Shown here: positions 41,303 through 50,735 of the stretch, in pieces
Position numbering within the stretch: the first letter of the stretch is position 1
Layout of the letters: each line of letters begins with the position of its first letter
Source of the DNA: Branchiostoma floridae
Lineage: Eukaryota; Chordata; Leptocardii; Amphioxiformes; Branchiostomatidae
Assembly (NCBI RefSeq): GCF_000003815.2
Contig: NC_049980.1
Span: 20,919,248 to 20,969,982, forward strand
DNA: 50,735 nucleotides
Direction: 5' to 3'
The notes under the pieces: model-generated
The model's database searches: none
What the model saw: only the letters and a program-made list of their open reading frames with translations
What the model was told of the DNA's origin: nothing
Position numbers and translations under genes: made by a program

Positions 41303-41720
41303 TTACCAGCTTTCCCTTAGAACTACTGCCCATTGCTTAGTGGTTAGGGAGTACTGATTGACTGAAAGTACAGGCCTGATGTCACACACAATATAGGCCA
41401 GCCTAAACATATCATGCACTTTAAAGTTTTTTTCTGAAATACGCACGTCACATGGACTGTACATCTGTCTGTAGCCCCCTGAAGGAATTCCGTGGTTTCG
41501 TCTCAAGGTTGCAGACTCTCCTTGCTGCTTGGCTTTTGTCACGGCGGTGTTTGTCGTTCCTGTGGCACAGGTGGCAGGTCAGGTGCAGGTCGTTAATCGC
41601 TCTGTCTCTCGCCCCATGGGAAAGTTTACCTGTGTCAGCCATGTGCTCAGTTTCACACACCAGAGACATGTCAGGGTGGATCACACTGATCATGGATGCC
41701 GGCTGCCGCAGGTAAACGTA
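41303..41720 (-). CDS. Candidate 3' exons of an unidentified gene
   Basis: On the minus strand an acceptor (cttgatgagaaccag|tacg) opens a frame at 41720. It reads YVYLRQPASMISVIHPDMSL and VCETEHMADT up to a donor at 41630 (gacacag|gtaaac). An acceptor at 41559 (cacctgtgccacag|gaacg) continues in the matching phase with GTTNTAVTKAKQQGESATL, GGYRQMYSPCDV and on to a stop at 41303. A second donor (tgac|gtgcgt, 41447) is possible. The third-position bias in the first exon is coding-like. I do not recognise the protein; a cytoplasmic tail of a membrane protein is only a guess. Upstream exons would lie at higher coordinates. Confidence 0.4.
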
Positions 41721-41799
41721 CTGGTTCTCATCAAGGAAACAAAGAAGGGGGCCTGCATGCCTTTTCATGTAAAGGACCATCAGTCATTTTGATTCTACA

Positions 41800-44700
41800 T
41801 AATTTATGGCTGGAATGCTCTTAATCAACGTAAAGCACCAACCATTAATCTTGCAATGTGTAATTGACACCTTAATTTAATGTAAAATATTATATTCAGC
41901 CTTCCTTCATCAAGTAAGAAGTCATGGAAATGTAGTTATGCATTGGAAGATTGTGAGTGAGCTTGATGGAGTGAGTGTGTGAGTGAATGAATGAAGTTAA
42001 TTAGCATATAACAATGCCAGGACACCCTATACAGGTTCCTTCTAATGTGACCCAGTCACTGATAGTGATGGGTAGAGGTGAATACACAAACTGAAATAGA
42101 TTTGGGCTGGGGTTTTTTTGGTAGTTTGTACAGATGAAAATAGATGCTACAGGAATGGTTGCACCAAAACAACATTTTGATATCCTACTTTGTATAAAAT
42201 AAGGCCGTGTTAATTCAATGACATCTGCGTAGGCATCAATTTCCACAAAAATTCTTTCACAATACAAAGCTGCTGAAAAGTGAGCCAATGTCATAAATTG
42301 CAAAAAAAAGGATCGGAAAGCAGAAACTAAGGTCATAGAATGCCAATTAAAAATTCAAAGACTGAGATGTGGAAGAAAACACTGATCTGTTGCTTGATGT
42401 ACTCTGTGTGTTTCATGAAGGCAACTTTGTTTTGCATACTCACATCAGCTTTGTGGTTGTCAGAGGATGTCATCCAACTAATCAAATCAACATGGCCCTA
42501 AGCATTATCAAAGTATCTAAGAGCTCATATATGTGACCTAGTGCATAGATCACAATGAATTGACAGGAGAACCAACATGTAGTACTGCTTAAAGCAAAGA
42601 CTCATTTCTTGAATGACAATGGAACCGATTGCCACCCATGAGTCAGTGGATCATGTTGAACCCTCTGCAGACCTGAAGTGTTCTTGTGTCATGTCAGACC
42701 TGAGTTGTGTCAGAGTAGAGTCCCAGCCGTATCCCTGCCTCAGAATGACTTGTGATGAAAGTTAGCCAGAACCCCTCACCAGACCAGGACACCAACAGTT
42801 TACCTTGTGGATCTCCTGCCTCAGTCTGCCATCATAAATGTTCCTCACCCACATGCGTGGAACGTGCTTCAGGTCGCAAGGTCAAATTCAACTCAATTTT
42901 CACCTTCACTAGGACATATTATCACGTATTAAAGGTTCACAAAAATGTATCTGTAGTTTTCAGAAAAACAGATTTTAAAAACTCCAGAGAAATTTATAAG
43001 GCATGTATGATATCATTATAGCTGCAATCTGCAATGTATAGCAATGTTGATAGATGCCAAAAAAACAGTCATCAACACCATTCATTCATTCTCCTTCATT
43101 CATTTATTCATTTACTCCAATCTCACCCAAAAAGCTAATGCTGACAACACTTGTGATTGCAATCACAGTCAGCTAGTATACACAATTGTTATCTTCAAAC
43201 TTTATCTCATGATTACCCTTTGACTGTGTGGGGTCACAAGTAGGTTCCCTCTTCACAATCTACACAAGTTGTTTGTTTTGCTCTTTGTATGACTGACTGA
43301 GGAGAATGTCAGGCAGTGCACGTGTACTAGTCTCAAGCCATATGCTGTTGTCTCCTACCTTCTTCCCTTGCCCTCTCCCTCCCTCTTTCATTAAGCCTAT
43401 GTTGAGCCCACAGAAGATTTAAAGTGGAGGCTTCAGGGAGCATGGTTGTGGGGAATGTCTTTCTGTGGCTGTATGGTTACTGTTTCCAATGTGGAGTAGT
43501 TTCTTTGTACAATGTGTTTGTCTGTTTATTTATAGACATTTCAGACAGAAGCTGCCCTCCCTTGCTGCAGTTCCCACATCCATGAGCTGCCTCTGCGTTG
43601 ATGTTCATGTGAGTTCATTATCTATGCCAACTAAATCTCACCATTAATGGTAAGGCATATCAGTTTGACATGGAAAAGTGTTCATTGATGGATTGAACAT
43701 TGTTAGAAAATTTCCAAAGTTTTATCAGATGTTTATTGTACATTTTAGTCACTCTATGAACAAAGAACCAACATTTTTGCTTTATAAGTAAATTTACAGT
43801 CTGTTAAATACTGCATCACTACTAGTGGTCCCATTAAGGTGGCAAATTGATCGTGTTTTGCAGAAAATTGCTGCATTGACTTTTATCTTATGGAAGGAAC
43901 TGCAACTGCTATAGCTTTAAACTGCCCGTTTGTTTATTCATGATCACATGGTGTTTATCTCAGGTGACTTCCCTTTCCTTGAGCTACCGTTACCCTTCCT
44001 TGCCTCTCCTAAGGGTTGAACAAAGCTGGCTATGACTTGAATGTAAGTCACTACTTGTTGGTAACAGGACTCTTGCTCATACAAATACAGCAGAAATCAT
44101 CCATTGTTAAGCCTTCCTCAGATTTTGAACATATGTAAAGGGTGGTGAAAAGGATTGGTACTTGAAATGCTTCGGCCAGCATTGAGACGACATCTTTGCC
44201 GAGTGAGTTGGTCTTTCGACAACCTCGGAGGGTTTAAGTGGTAGCAAAACCTTTGTGCCACTCACCAATTGACACTTTGTTGTTTCTTGTAGGACGTGTT
44301 TTCTGACAATGAACACAAGTCTCTGTGAGTAGGCATGGTGCTGACACTTTCCATTGTACACTGCCGGGCTTGAAGCTTGCCAGACACCCAGCAGACTTAA
44401 ACCAGGGCAAGCTGGTTCAATCCCTCCTCACAAATTGATGCAATGAAAGATCATGAAAGCCTCGTTAATTGGCCACTTGACATCAACACTGTTTTTCCCA
44501 AACTTCGCTTGCTAAAATCCCTCCTGTCTCAAAATGATCGGGTCCAACAAAGTTGAAGCCTTTAAGAAGTCAAACAGCTGCCAGGGCTTATAATGTGGAA
44601 ATGAACCTGATAGACATCCACCCTTGAACCAGATGATCTGACCTTCTTTCAGTGACTAATATTAAGGATGTGACAAGGAAACACTGATGATTGAAATCAT

Positions 44701-45760
44701 CAAAAATCAAAGCACAGATGAAAAATTACAAGTTAGAATTCAATGCAAGTTTTATTTCCACATATCTTTAAGATTTTAATTGTGTTACCTATGCAGGGTA
44801 TTTTTCTTAAGTCTAAAGCCTCTGTCACAAGTGTTGTACCATTCTGTTGTCATGCAGTTCCATCTAATTATACAGCATCAATGTTGTACAGGTAAGATCA
44901 ATACATGTAGTTCAAACTTGTCATTTGTTGTATAATGGGCCACATGTNNNNNNNNNNNNNNNNNNNNNNNNNNNNNNNNNNNNNNNNNNNNNNNNNNNNN
45001 NNNNNNNNNNNNNNNNNNNNNNNNNNNNNNNNNNNNNNNNNNNNNNNACCAGGCTGTTGTCATTGTTTGTGCAATGATCATGATAAAATCATTATGTTTA
45101 TACACTGAATATGGCATAAAGTTGCCACTATGCCTTGTTTATTTAGCTGATTGGCACCTAAGCCAATACTAACAACCGTATATGCTGTAAACACACAGTT
45201 TGTATTGATGGGTATTCACTTGTGACACAGCCACATAATCCACCTGTACTGAAGGGTGCGTGATCATTTCGTGCACTTCCACAATATGATATTGTGAGTG
45301 ATATTGCATTCACACCAAATACCATCTTCAGATAAGTGTTCATGTCAACTGCATAGTAGTGGTTGTAGAGACGCACGGTGTTGTACAGTGCCGTTGGGGT
45401 TATACCTCCCCTACAGGGTGACGTACCCTTTCTTTTAGCTGAACACAAGATGGGATATATACACCAGGTCAACTCCATGATGTCATATCAGCCAAGAAAT
45501 ACCACTTCATACCTCAGTGAGAATACTTGGATCTAGAAAGGAATAACAAACATTAAACAGTATACCACATCATTGATTGACAAGGTGCATTTTGCTCTCC
45601 CTGGGAAAATGTAAATAGGCCTGACTTTGACCTTTGCGGCTTCCTGGATGTCCCACGTACACACTGACAGGCTGTAGTCAGCTGTGTCTGACACACCAGT
45701 GGTTGTCATATCAGCACTGCCACCAGCTACATGTACTCACCTCTCCAGACCCACCAGGTG
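41800..45760. other. Intergenic or intronic spacer
   Basis: No confident gene. There is a small ATTC-rich microsatellite at 43081-43117 and a 100-N gap at 44948-45047. A minus-strand open stretch at 45310-45420 (PTALYNTVRLYNHYYAVDMN) between a possible acceptor and donor is too weak to call. The rest is unassigned. Confidence 0.6.
44948..45047. other. Assembly gap (100 N)
   Basis: Run of exactly 100 N. Confidence 1.
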
Positions 45761-45767
45761 TATTTTC

Positions 45768-45893
45768 AGGGTCATTCCATTCAAAACTGGCGGGTGCAAC
45801 TGAGACATTTTTTTAAAAAACTATCTCTCGTATTCCTTATAGCCTATTGTTAAGAGCATTTGTCTGAAAACTCCAACTGTGTAGAATGACCCT
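45768..45893. mobile_element. Possible 126-bp mini-MITE
   Basis: AGGGTCATTC at 45768-45777 and its reverse complement GAATGACCCT at 45884-45893 bound the segment. Weaker similarity continues inward (AYNCA, TGG). No clear target duplication. Confidence 0.4.
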
Positions 45894-46309
45894 CGACGAC
45901 AATTGACGGGAGTGAGATATAATAGCTGCCAAGAACTTGCGCCAGACTCAGCAGAATGTTGAATGTGGATTACCTTTCTTTGCATGCCCATGAAATGTAT
46001 TGAAATGTCTTGCCTCCACAGATGTGAGGGCATATATGCTATCACCCTACTGATATCAAGGAATTCCCTGTCAATGAAGTTTCTCATTATCTGCTGCCAT
46101 CTCCATCCCAGGTCACTACTGATCTGGTGCAAAGAGGATGGATTAATAGAAGCATTCAGAAATAGCCTGCAAAGCACTTCTAGGAATTGGGGCAGATTTG
46201 GTGATTGTGATACATGTAGAGTGACAAGCACTAAGGTTTAAGCAATAAGAGTACCGCTCAGTATGCACCATCTGTTGTTTTGCTACAATTGTTCCTCATT
46301 TCTTAGTAT

Positions 46310-46829
46310 GGCCACAGCAAGTAAATTTTATGGATGACATCAGCGCGCGCATTAATTTTCGCCTGATTTCAGAAAAAAAAAACGGGTGGTCAACATGACA
46401 ATAAAGTTCCAAAATGAGCAAATATATTGGGTTGTACCCTAATAGTTGTACTTGTAGAAGTGACACTTGCGAGGTACCCAGGACTGTAGTTGTAGAAATG
46501 AAACTTATTGGATAGTTGTAAAAGTGACACCAATATGGAAGCTACTAGTGTGGTTACCAGTTTTATTGGTGATGCCAGTCTACCACACTATTGTCACTTT
46601 TACCACACCAGTACATGTCTTAAATACAGGAATGAATGCCTTGTTGGCTCTGATACCATGTTTTGTTCCCTTGATTCTTTTTACAACAGTCATTACAATT
46701 TTATGGTACCTATTTTTGAAAATGTAGCCATCTTGTTTTTTTTTCAGCCATCTTGTTTTTTCCCCGCCCTATCGCACTATTTTTGCAGTCTGCAGAGGAT
46801 GTCATCCATAAAATTTACTTGCTGTGGCC
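46310..46829. mobile_element. 520-bp MITE with 32-bp perfect terminal inverted repeats
   Basis: The left end GGCCACAGCAAGTAAATTTT, continuing through ATGGATGACATC (46310-46341), is matched perfectly by its reverse complement at 46798-46829. TAT flanks both sides (46307-46309 and 46830-46832), suggesting a 3-bp target duplication. The GG-starting ends and 3-bp duplication fit a PIF/Harbinger-like family loosely. The interior is AT-rich, with repeated gttgtaraagtgacac motifs and no transposase. Confidence 0.85.
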
Positions 46830-46834
46830 TATGA

Positions 46835-49551
46835 TAAAACAGCATATCAGCCAAGAGGTCATTAATTAGTACATTGAATGATTTTGCTTGGATCAAGAAA
46901 AAAGATTTTGCAGTGCAGTGTCCATAGTGAGTGCATATTCGTTTATCATGTACATGTACACTGATTTGACAAATACTGATACTATAATGTGGAAAATGGA
47001 AACTGATGTTTATTTTAACATCAACATCAGTTTACTATTATAACCAAGGAAGGCTAAAGCACCATGACAATGTAGTGAATGCTGATAAAAGTTCTTCTGT
47101 CTTTTCTCACATTGTCGATTTTAAGTAGGTCATTTGCAATAAATTTCTTCACGAATAATCCTTGATATTCAATTTTTCCCTTTGATTATCTCAGAAAAGG
47201 ATTATGCAGTATTTCCCTGTCTGTACATCTGACTTGACTGGAGCAGTCATAGTGTAATCAGTGTAAATATAGGGCCAGATTCCACCTGTCTGGGTCAGAG
47301 TGCACCCCGAAGCTGTCACACTGATGAGATGAAGCCTGTTCTGTTATCATCTCTCCACACTTCAGAACACCAAGCTCAAACTGTTTCAACATAAAAAGTT
47401 AGCACATCAAATTTTTTGACTGACACACGTGACAAGGTCATATGGCCTAGCTAATTGGTTACTTGATTTCTTTGGAAACATGCAGTAGTGTCAACAAAAA
47501 TTCACTGCGATCCTTTTTAAAAATCTATTAAAGAAAGGCATTAACACAAAAAAGGAGCGCAGGTGCTAATCTATTAATGGGATATCTCTGCTCCAACAAA
47601 TGATACAATAGGGGTGGGTGGGGGTTGCAACATGTCATGCTGTATTTGTTGATCAAAAGGTCACTGGATTATTTCAGCCAATTTAATCTTAATCTAATCT
47701 CTGCACAGTTATCAAACCCCTTCAGGTGCAAACATCTGGGCATCCGCTACTAGGGAGTCTCCAGGATGCCCTTGGCAGTGAACTGATACACAAATCCTAC
47801 CCTCAGGAATGTTGGCTGGTTTGTCTAAGCAAGTATCAGTTAGTCCTTCTGTTGTACAAACAGCCCAGCTCTGTATGTGGATAATTAACCTTTTAGTACC
47901 TGACCACCAAGGAGGATATGTTTTTGGTGCCATTTTTTTATGGACAGGAAAACCTGAGCAGTTATTGATGGAGTGTTTTAAAGGGGTCTATTTTTTTTAA
48001 ATGAAGCCAATTCTCTCTACTGTCATTTTTCGTCTGTGTGTCTGTTTTCTTGCCATGAACTATCAATCTTTAAACTACTAGTAAATGACATGTAACTNNN
48101 NNNNNNNNNNNNNNNNNNNNNNNNNNNNNNNNNNNNNNNNNNNNNNNNNNNNNNNNNNNNNNNNNNNNNNNNNNNNNNNNNNNNNNNNNNNNNNNNNNNN
48201 NNNNNNNNNNNNNNNNNNNNNNNNNNNNNNNNNNNNNNNNNNNNNNNNNNNNNNNNNNNNNNNNNNNNNNNNNNNNNNNNNNNNNNNNNNNNNNNNNNNN
48301 NNNNNNNNNNNNNNNNNNNNNNNNNNNNNNNNNNNNNNNNNNNNNNNNNNNNNNNNNNNNNNNNNNNNNNNNNNNNNNNNNNNNNNNNNNNNNNNNNNNN
48401 NNNNNNNNNNNNNNNNNNNNNNNNNNNNNNNNNNNNNNNNNNNNNNNNNNNNNNNNNNNNNNNNNNNNNNNNNNNNNNNNNNNNNNNNNNNNNNNNNNNN
48501 NNNNNNNNNNNNNNNNNNNNNNNNNNNNNNNNNNNNNNNNNNNNNNNNNNNNNNNNNNNNNNNNNNNNNNNNNNNNNNNNNNNNNNNNNNNNNNNNNNNN
48601 NNNNNNNNNNNNNNNNNNNNNNNNNNNNNNNNNNNNNNNNNNNNNNNNNNNNNNNNNNNNNNNNNNNNNNNNNNNNNNNNNNNNNNNNNNNNNNNNNNNN
48701 NNNNNNNNNNNNNNNNNNNNNNNNNNNNNNNNNNNNNNNNNNNNNNNNNNNNNNNNNNNNNNNNNNNNNNNNNNNNNNNNNNNNNNNNNNNNNNNNNNNN
48801 NNNNNNNNNNNNNNNNNNNNNNNNNNNNNNNNNNNNNNNNNNNNNNNNNNNNNNNNNNNNNNNNNNNNNNNNNNNNNNNNNNNNNNNAGTCGTGGCAATG
48901 GACTGTCGTGATGTTCAAAACCACCTGTCTTGCCATCTAAGATGTTAACTGTCTTAACATACCATGTGTGTAAACTCCCACATCAGTGCATGTCTGCTGC
49001 TCTTCGGAGAAAAAGACAATACTAGTACTTTGTTGTTTTATTCAATCAAAAAGGTTGGTTTGTTCTAGTCCTGATTTGTACACCGAGGACCCGACTAAGG
49101 CTTGTCCTAAATCCTGTAATACACTCACCCCACAAAAAGTGTCTTTTCATACCTCTACTTTGCAACGTTTGCTAATTTGATGCTTAATTCAGTTCTTTGG
49201 AATGGGTACATGCATAGCAATTGATACATGACAATGGAGTGCTATCGTATGTATTAGCACTATTTCCATACATAATTAGATTATTTCATTCTTTGAAACA
49301 TTAATAATTATTACATTACTTGGATGCCAGTCCGGTATGGTTTCCAAATACCGCTAATTGGTGATTGCGGTCTTGAATCAATCAACACCTCTAACATCAT
49401 GGCGTGTATATATAATGTACAGGACTTTATCACATTGACTTGCAATTCTGTAATGTACAAGACTGTCACGTTAACTTGTGATTCTGGCTTAAATCTTCTT
49501 GACGTCCAGTTGCTTGACGCCAAACCATGTCTCCTTGAGTCCACACTCACG
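46835..49551. other. Spacer downstream of the Wnt gene, with 790-N gap
   Basis: A gap spans 48098-48887. No gene is recognised on either side. A minus-strand AATAAA (plus tttatt at 49037-49042) about 510 bases past the Wnt stop may end its transcript. Confidence 0.6.
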
Positions 49552-50586
49552 CTATTTACAGTAGTGTACGAGCTCTTTCTTCTTGCATTTCTTACAAGTG
49601 ACCTCGCAGCACCATTTGAATTTGCAGTTGCAACTCTCTTCTGTGATCTCCTCTCTTGACACGAAGTCTCTGTTACAACAGAGCAACTGACAGCCGTCTA
49701 CACCCGCACTTGTTCTATTACATTTCCGCCCGTGCGTTCCGTACGACCCCTTGGCCACGTCGACTTCGCAGTAGTCGGGAGAATCATCCAGATACACGAC
49801 GTCATGCGCCGTGGGGCGTTTGTGTCTTTTGTTTCTCTGGCGTAATCTTGATCCTTTTTTGTTTATCTTGACGTACGTGGCACCGTGGTACTTTCCCATG
49901 ATAAGGTCCCCGACTTGTCGAAAGCTCGGCATGGATTCCCAACAGACCATGGTGGCGCAAGAACCGGACACACCATGACACTTGCAAGTAACCTTCATGT
50001 TTGACTTGATTGCCTGTAAAACAAACAGTTGTTGTTCACGTTAAAGTTGAAAGTTAAAATCAAAGTTTAAAAAGACAAGTAAATGTTTTAAAACTGCAAC
50101 ATTTCTAACGATGTGCCCGTGTCCCGGAACGACTTTTTAATTGATGAAAGAACTATATTCACTCGAAGTCTTTGTAAACACGTGGCAGAGAATGCAGTCT
50201 TCCCATCCCCATAGCTGTACGTACTCGTATTTAAGTTATACTGACTCAACTGAGAATGATACAGGCAGTAAGTATTGTAGAACATATAACGAGTGGCCTT
50301 GCCTTTCTTCCCGCTTCATTATTGTGTAGGTTCATCAGTCCAGTATCATCTGCGGCCACTTCATTGGCGTCCATAAACTCTTTGGACAGGTTGTCTCCGA
50401 ACCTGATGTTATGGGAACATCCTCCCCACTCCCACTCTCCGCCGGCCGACTCTGCGCCTGGAGGCGGTTTGGTCTTGGCTTTACTGCAGCTGCACTCCTG
50501 CAGCTCTCCGGTGCTGCAGGCCCGGGCCACGCCGTACGCCACTCCCGCCGACACGATGGCGTGCAGGAAGGCCGTTTCCCTGCTTC
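49552..50586 (-). CDS. Wnt ligand, last two exons (5' partial)
   Basis: Minus strand exons 50586-50303 and 50013-49552 are in phase, with the 5' exons beyond the window. Wnts are secreted, lipid-modified ligands for Frizzled receptors. The first exon has SRETAFLHAIVSAGVAYGVA, EWEWGGCSHNIRFGD and LMNLHNNEAGRK. The second has CKCHGVSGSC with the acylated Ser, then SPDYC, GTHGRKCNRTS, GCQLLCC, CNCKFKWCCEVTCKKC and a terminal HYCK. All 16 C-terminal cysteines are present. The usual CCGRG is CCNRD here. The intron between them has a GC donor (aag|gcaagg). Subfamily is unresolved: the linker length and motifs look closest to Wnt5 or Wnt16, with Wnt4 or WntA possible. Confidence 0.95.
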
Positions 50587-50735
50587 CTGGAACACAAGAG
50601 GAACGAAATGGATGTATTAAAATCCTATGTTCATGTCCCATTTCCAACTTGAATCGGACCCCGTCCGGGATCTTTGCGAAAACGAAAAATAAAAGTGTTC
50701 ATCAAGGAATATACACAAATTATTCTCATGACATT
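50587..50735 (-). other. Wnt intron continuing past the window edge
   Basis: The sequence before the acceptor (cctcttgtgttccag on the minus strand) has no recognisable coding block. Confidence 0.7.

Noticed and set aside
41325-41360. tRNA A-box-like gcttagtggttaggg
   Set aside because: No B box at the right distance and no cloverleaf.
44107-44361. Minus-strand frame with KPSEVVERPTHSAKMSSQCW
   Set aside because: Looks vaguely coding or repeat-derived, but no splice sites in phase and no family recognised.
44400-44430. B-box-like ggttcaatccc
   Set aside because: The preceding 60 bases do not fold as a tRNA and no A box was seen.
48023-48948. Long open frames across 48098-48887
   Set aside because: They are runs of N translated as unknown residues.

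Overview
This window looks like nuclear DNA from an invertebrate chordate, most likely an amphioxus (Branchiostoma). That assignment is inferred. The genes are intron-rich with GT-AG junctions, the proteins are close to vertebrate ZNF608/609, NDUFA13, USE1 and Wnt, and the introns and spacers are full of short DNA transposons, LINE tails and a tRNA-derived SINE. Four runs of N (27332-27534, 38231-38330, 44948-45047, 48098-48887) show a draft scaffold.

Layout. (1) About 1-26400, + strand: a ZNF608/ZNF609-type zinc-finger regulator whose 5' part lies outside the window. I join six coding segments in one frame (1470 codons plus stop). Its first intron holds a TAA-flanked 1.5-kb inverted-repeat transposon and a 2.35-copy tandem array with an exact 1350-bp period. 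(2) 26400-27700: a short intergenic stretch with a foldback DNA element. (3) 27772-29946, + strand: complete four-exon NDUFA13/GRIM-19 (144 aa). (4) 30440-33251, - strand: a multi-exon gene for a repetitive protein resembling ciliary SAXO5/TEX45-type proteins, tail-to-tail with NDUFA13. (5) 34496-39528, + strand: complete eight-exon USE1 (264 aa), an ER tail-anchored SNARE, head-to-head with gene 4 across a compact shared promoter region. (6) 39529-49551: mostly non-genic, with two small inverted-repeat elements and one candidate unknown - strand gene end (41303-41720). (7) 49552-50586, - strand: the last two exons of a Wnt gene, which continues beyond the right edge.

The genes do not form one pathway. 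They are housekeeping (NDUFA13 in mitochondrial complex I; USE1 in Golgi-to-ER transport), ciliary or sperm-related (the SAXO-like gene) and developmental (ZNF608/609, Wnt). USE1, NDUFA13 and, if correctly named, TEX45/SAXO5 all lie on human 19p13, so the middle block may be a remnant of ancestral chordate linkage.

I found no bacterial-type system or CRISPR array. The best candidates for something new are the 1350-bp array with opposed arms in each unit, a 653-bp transposon with a 9-bp target duplication, a SINE that seems to supply the pyrimidine tract of a USE1 exon, an 11-unit His/Ser coding minisatellite in the zinc-finger protein, a GC-AG intron in the Wnt gene, and the unidentified spliced reading frame near 41.5 kb.
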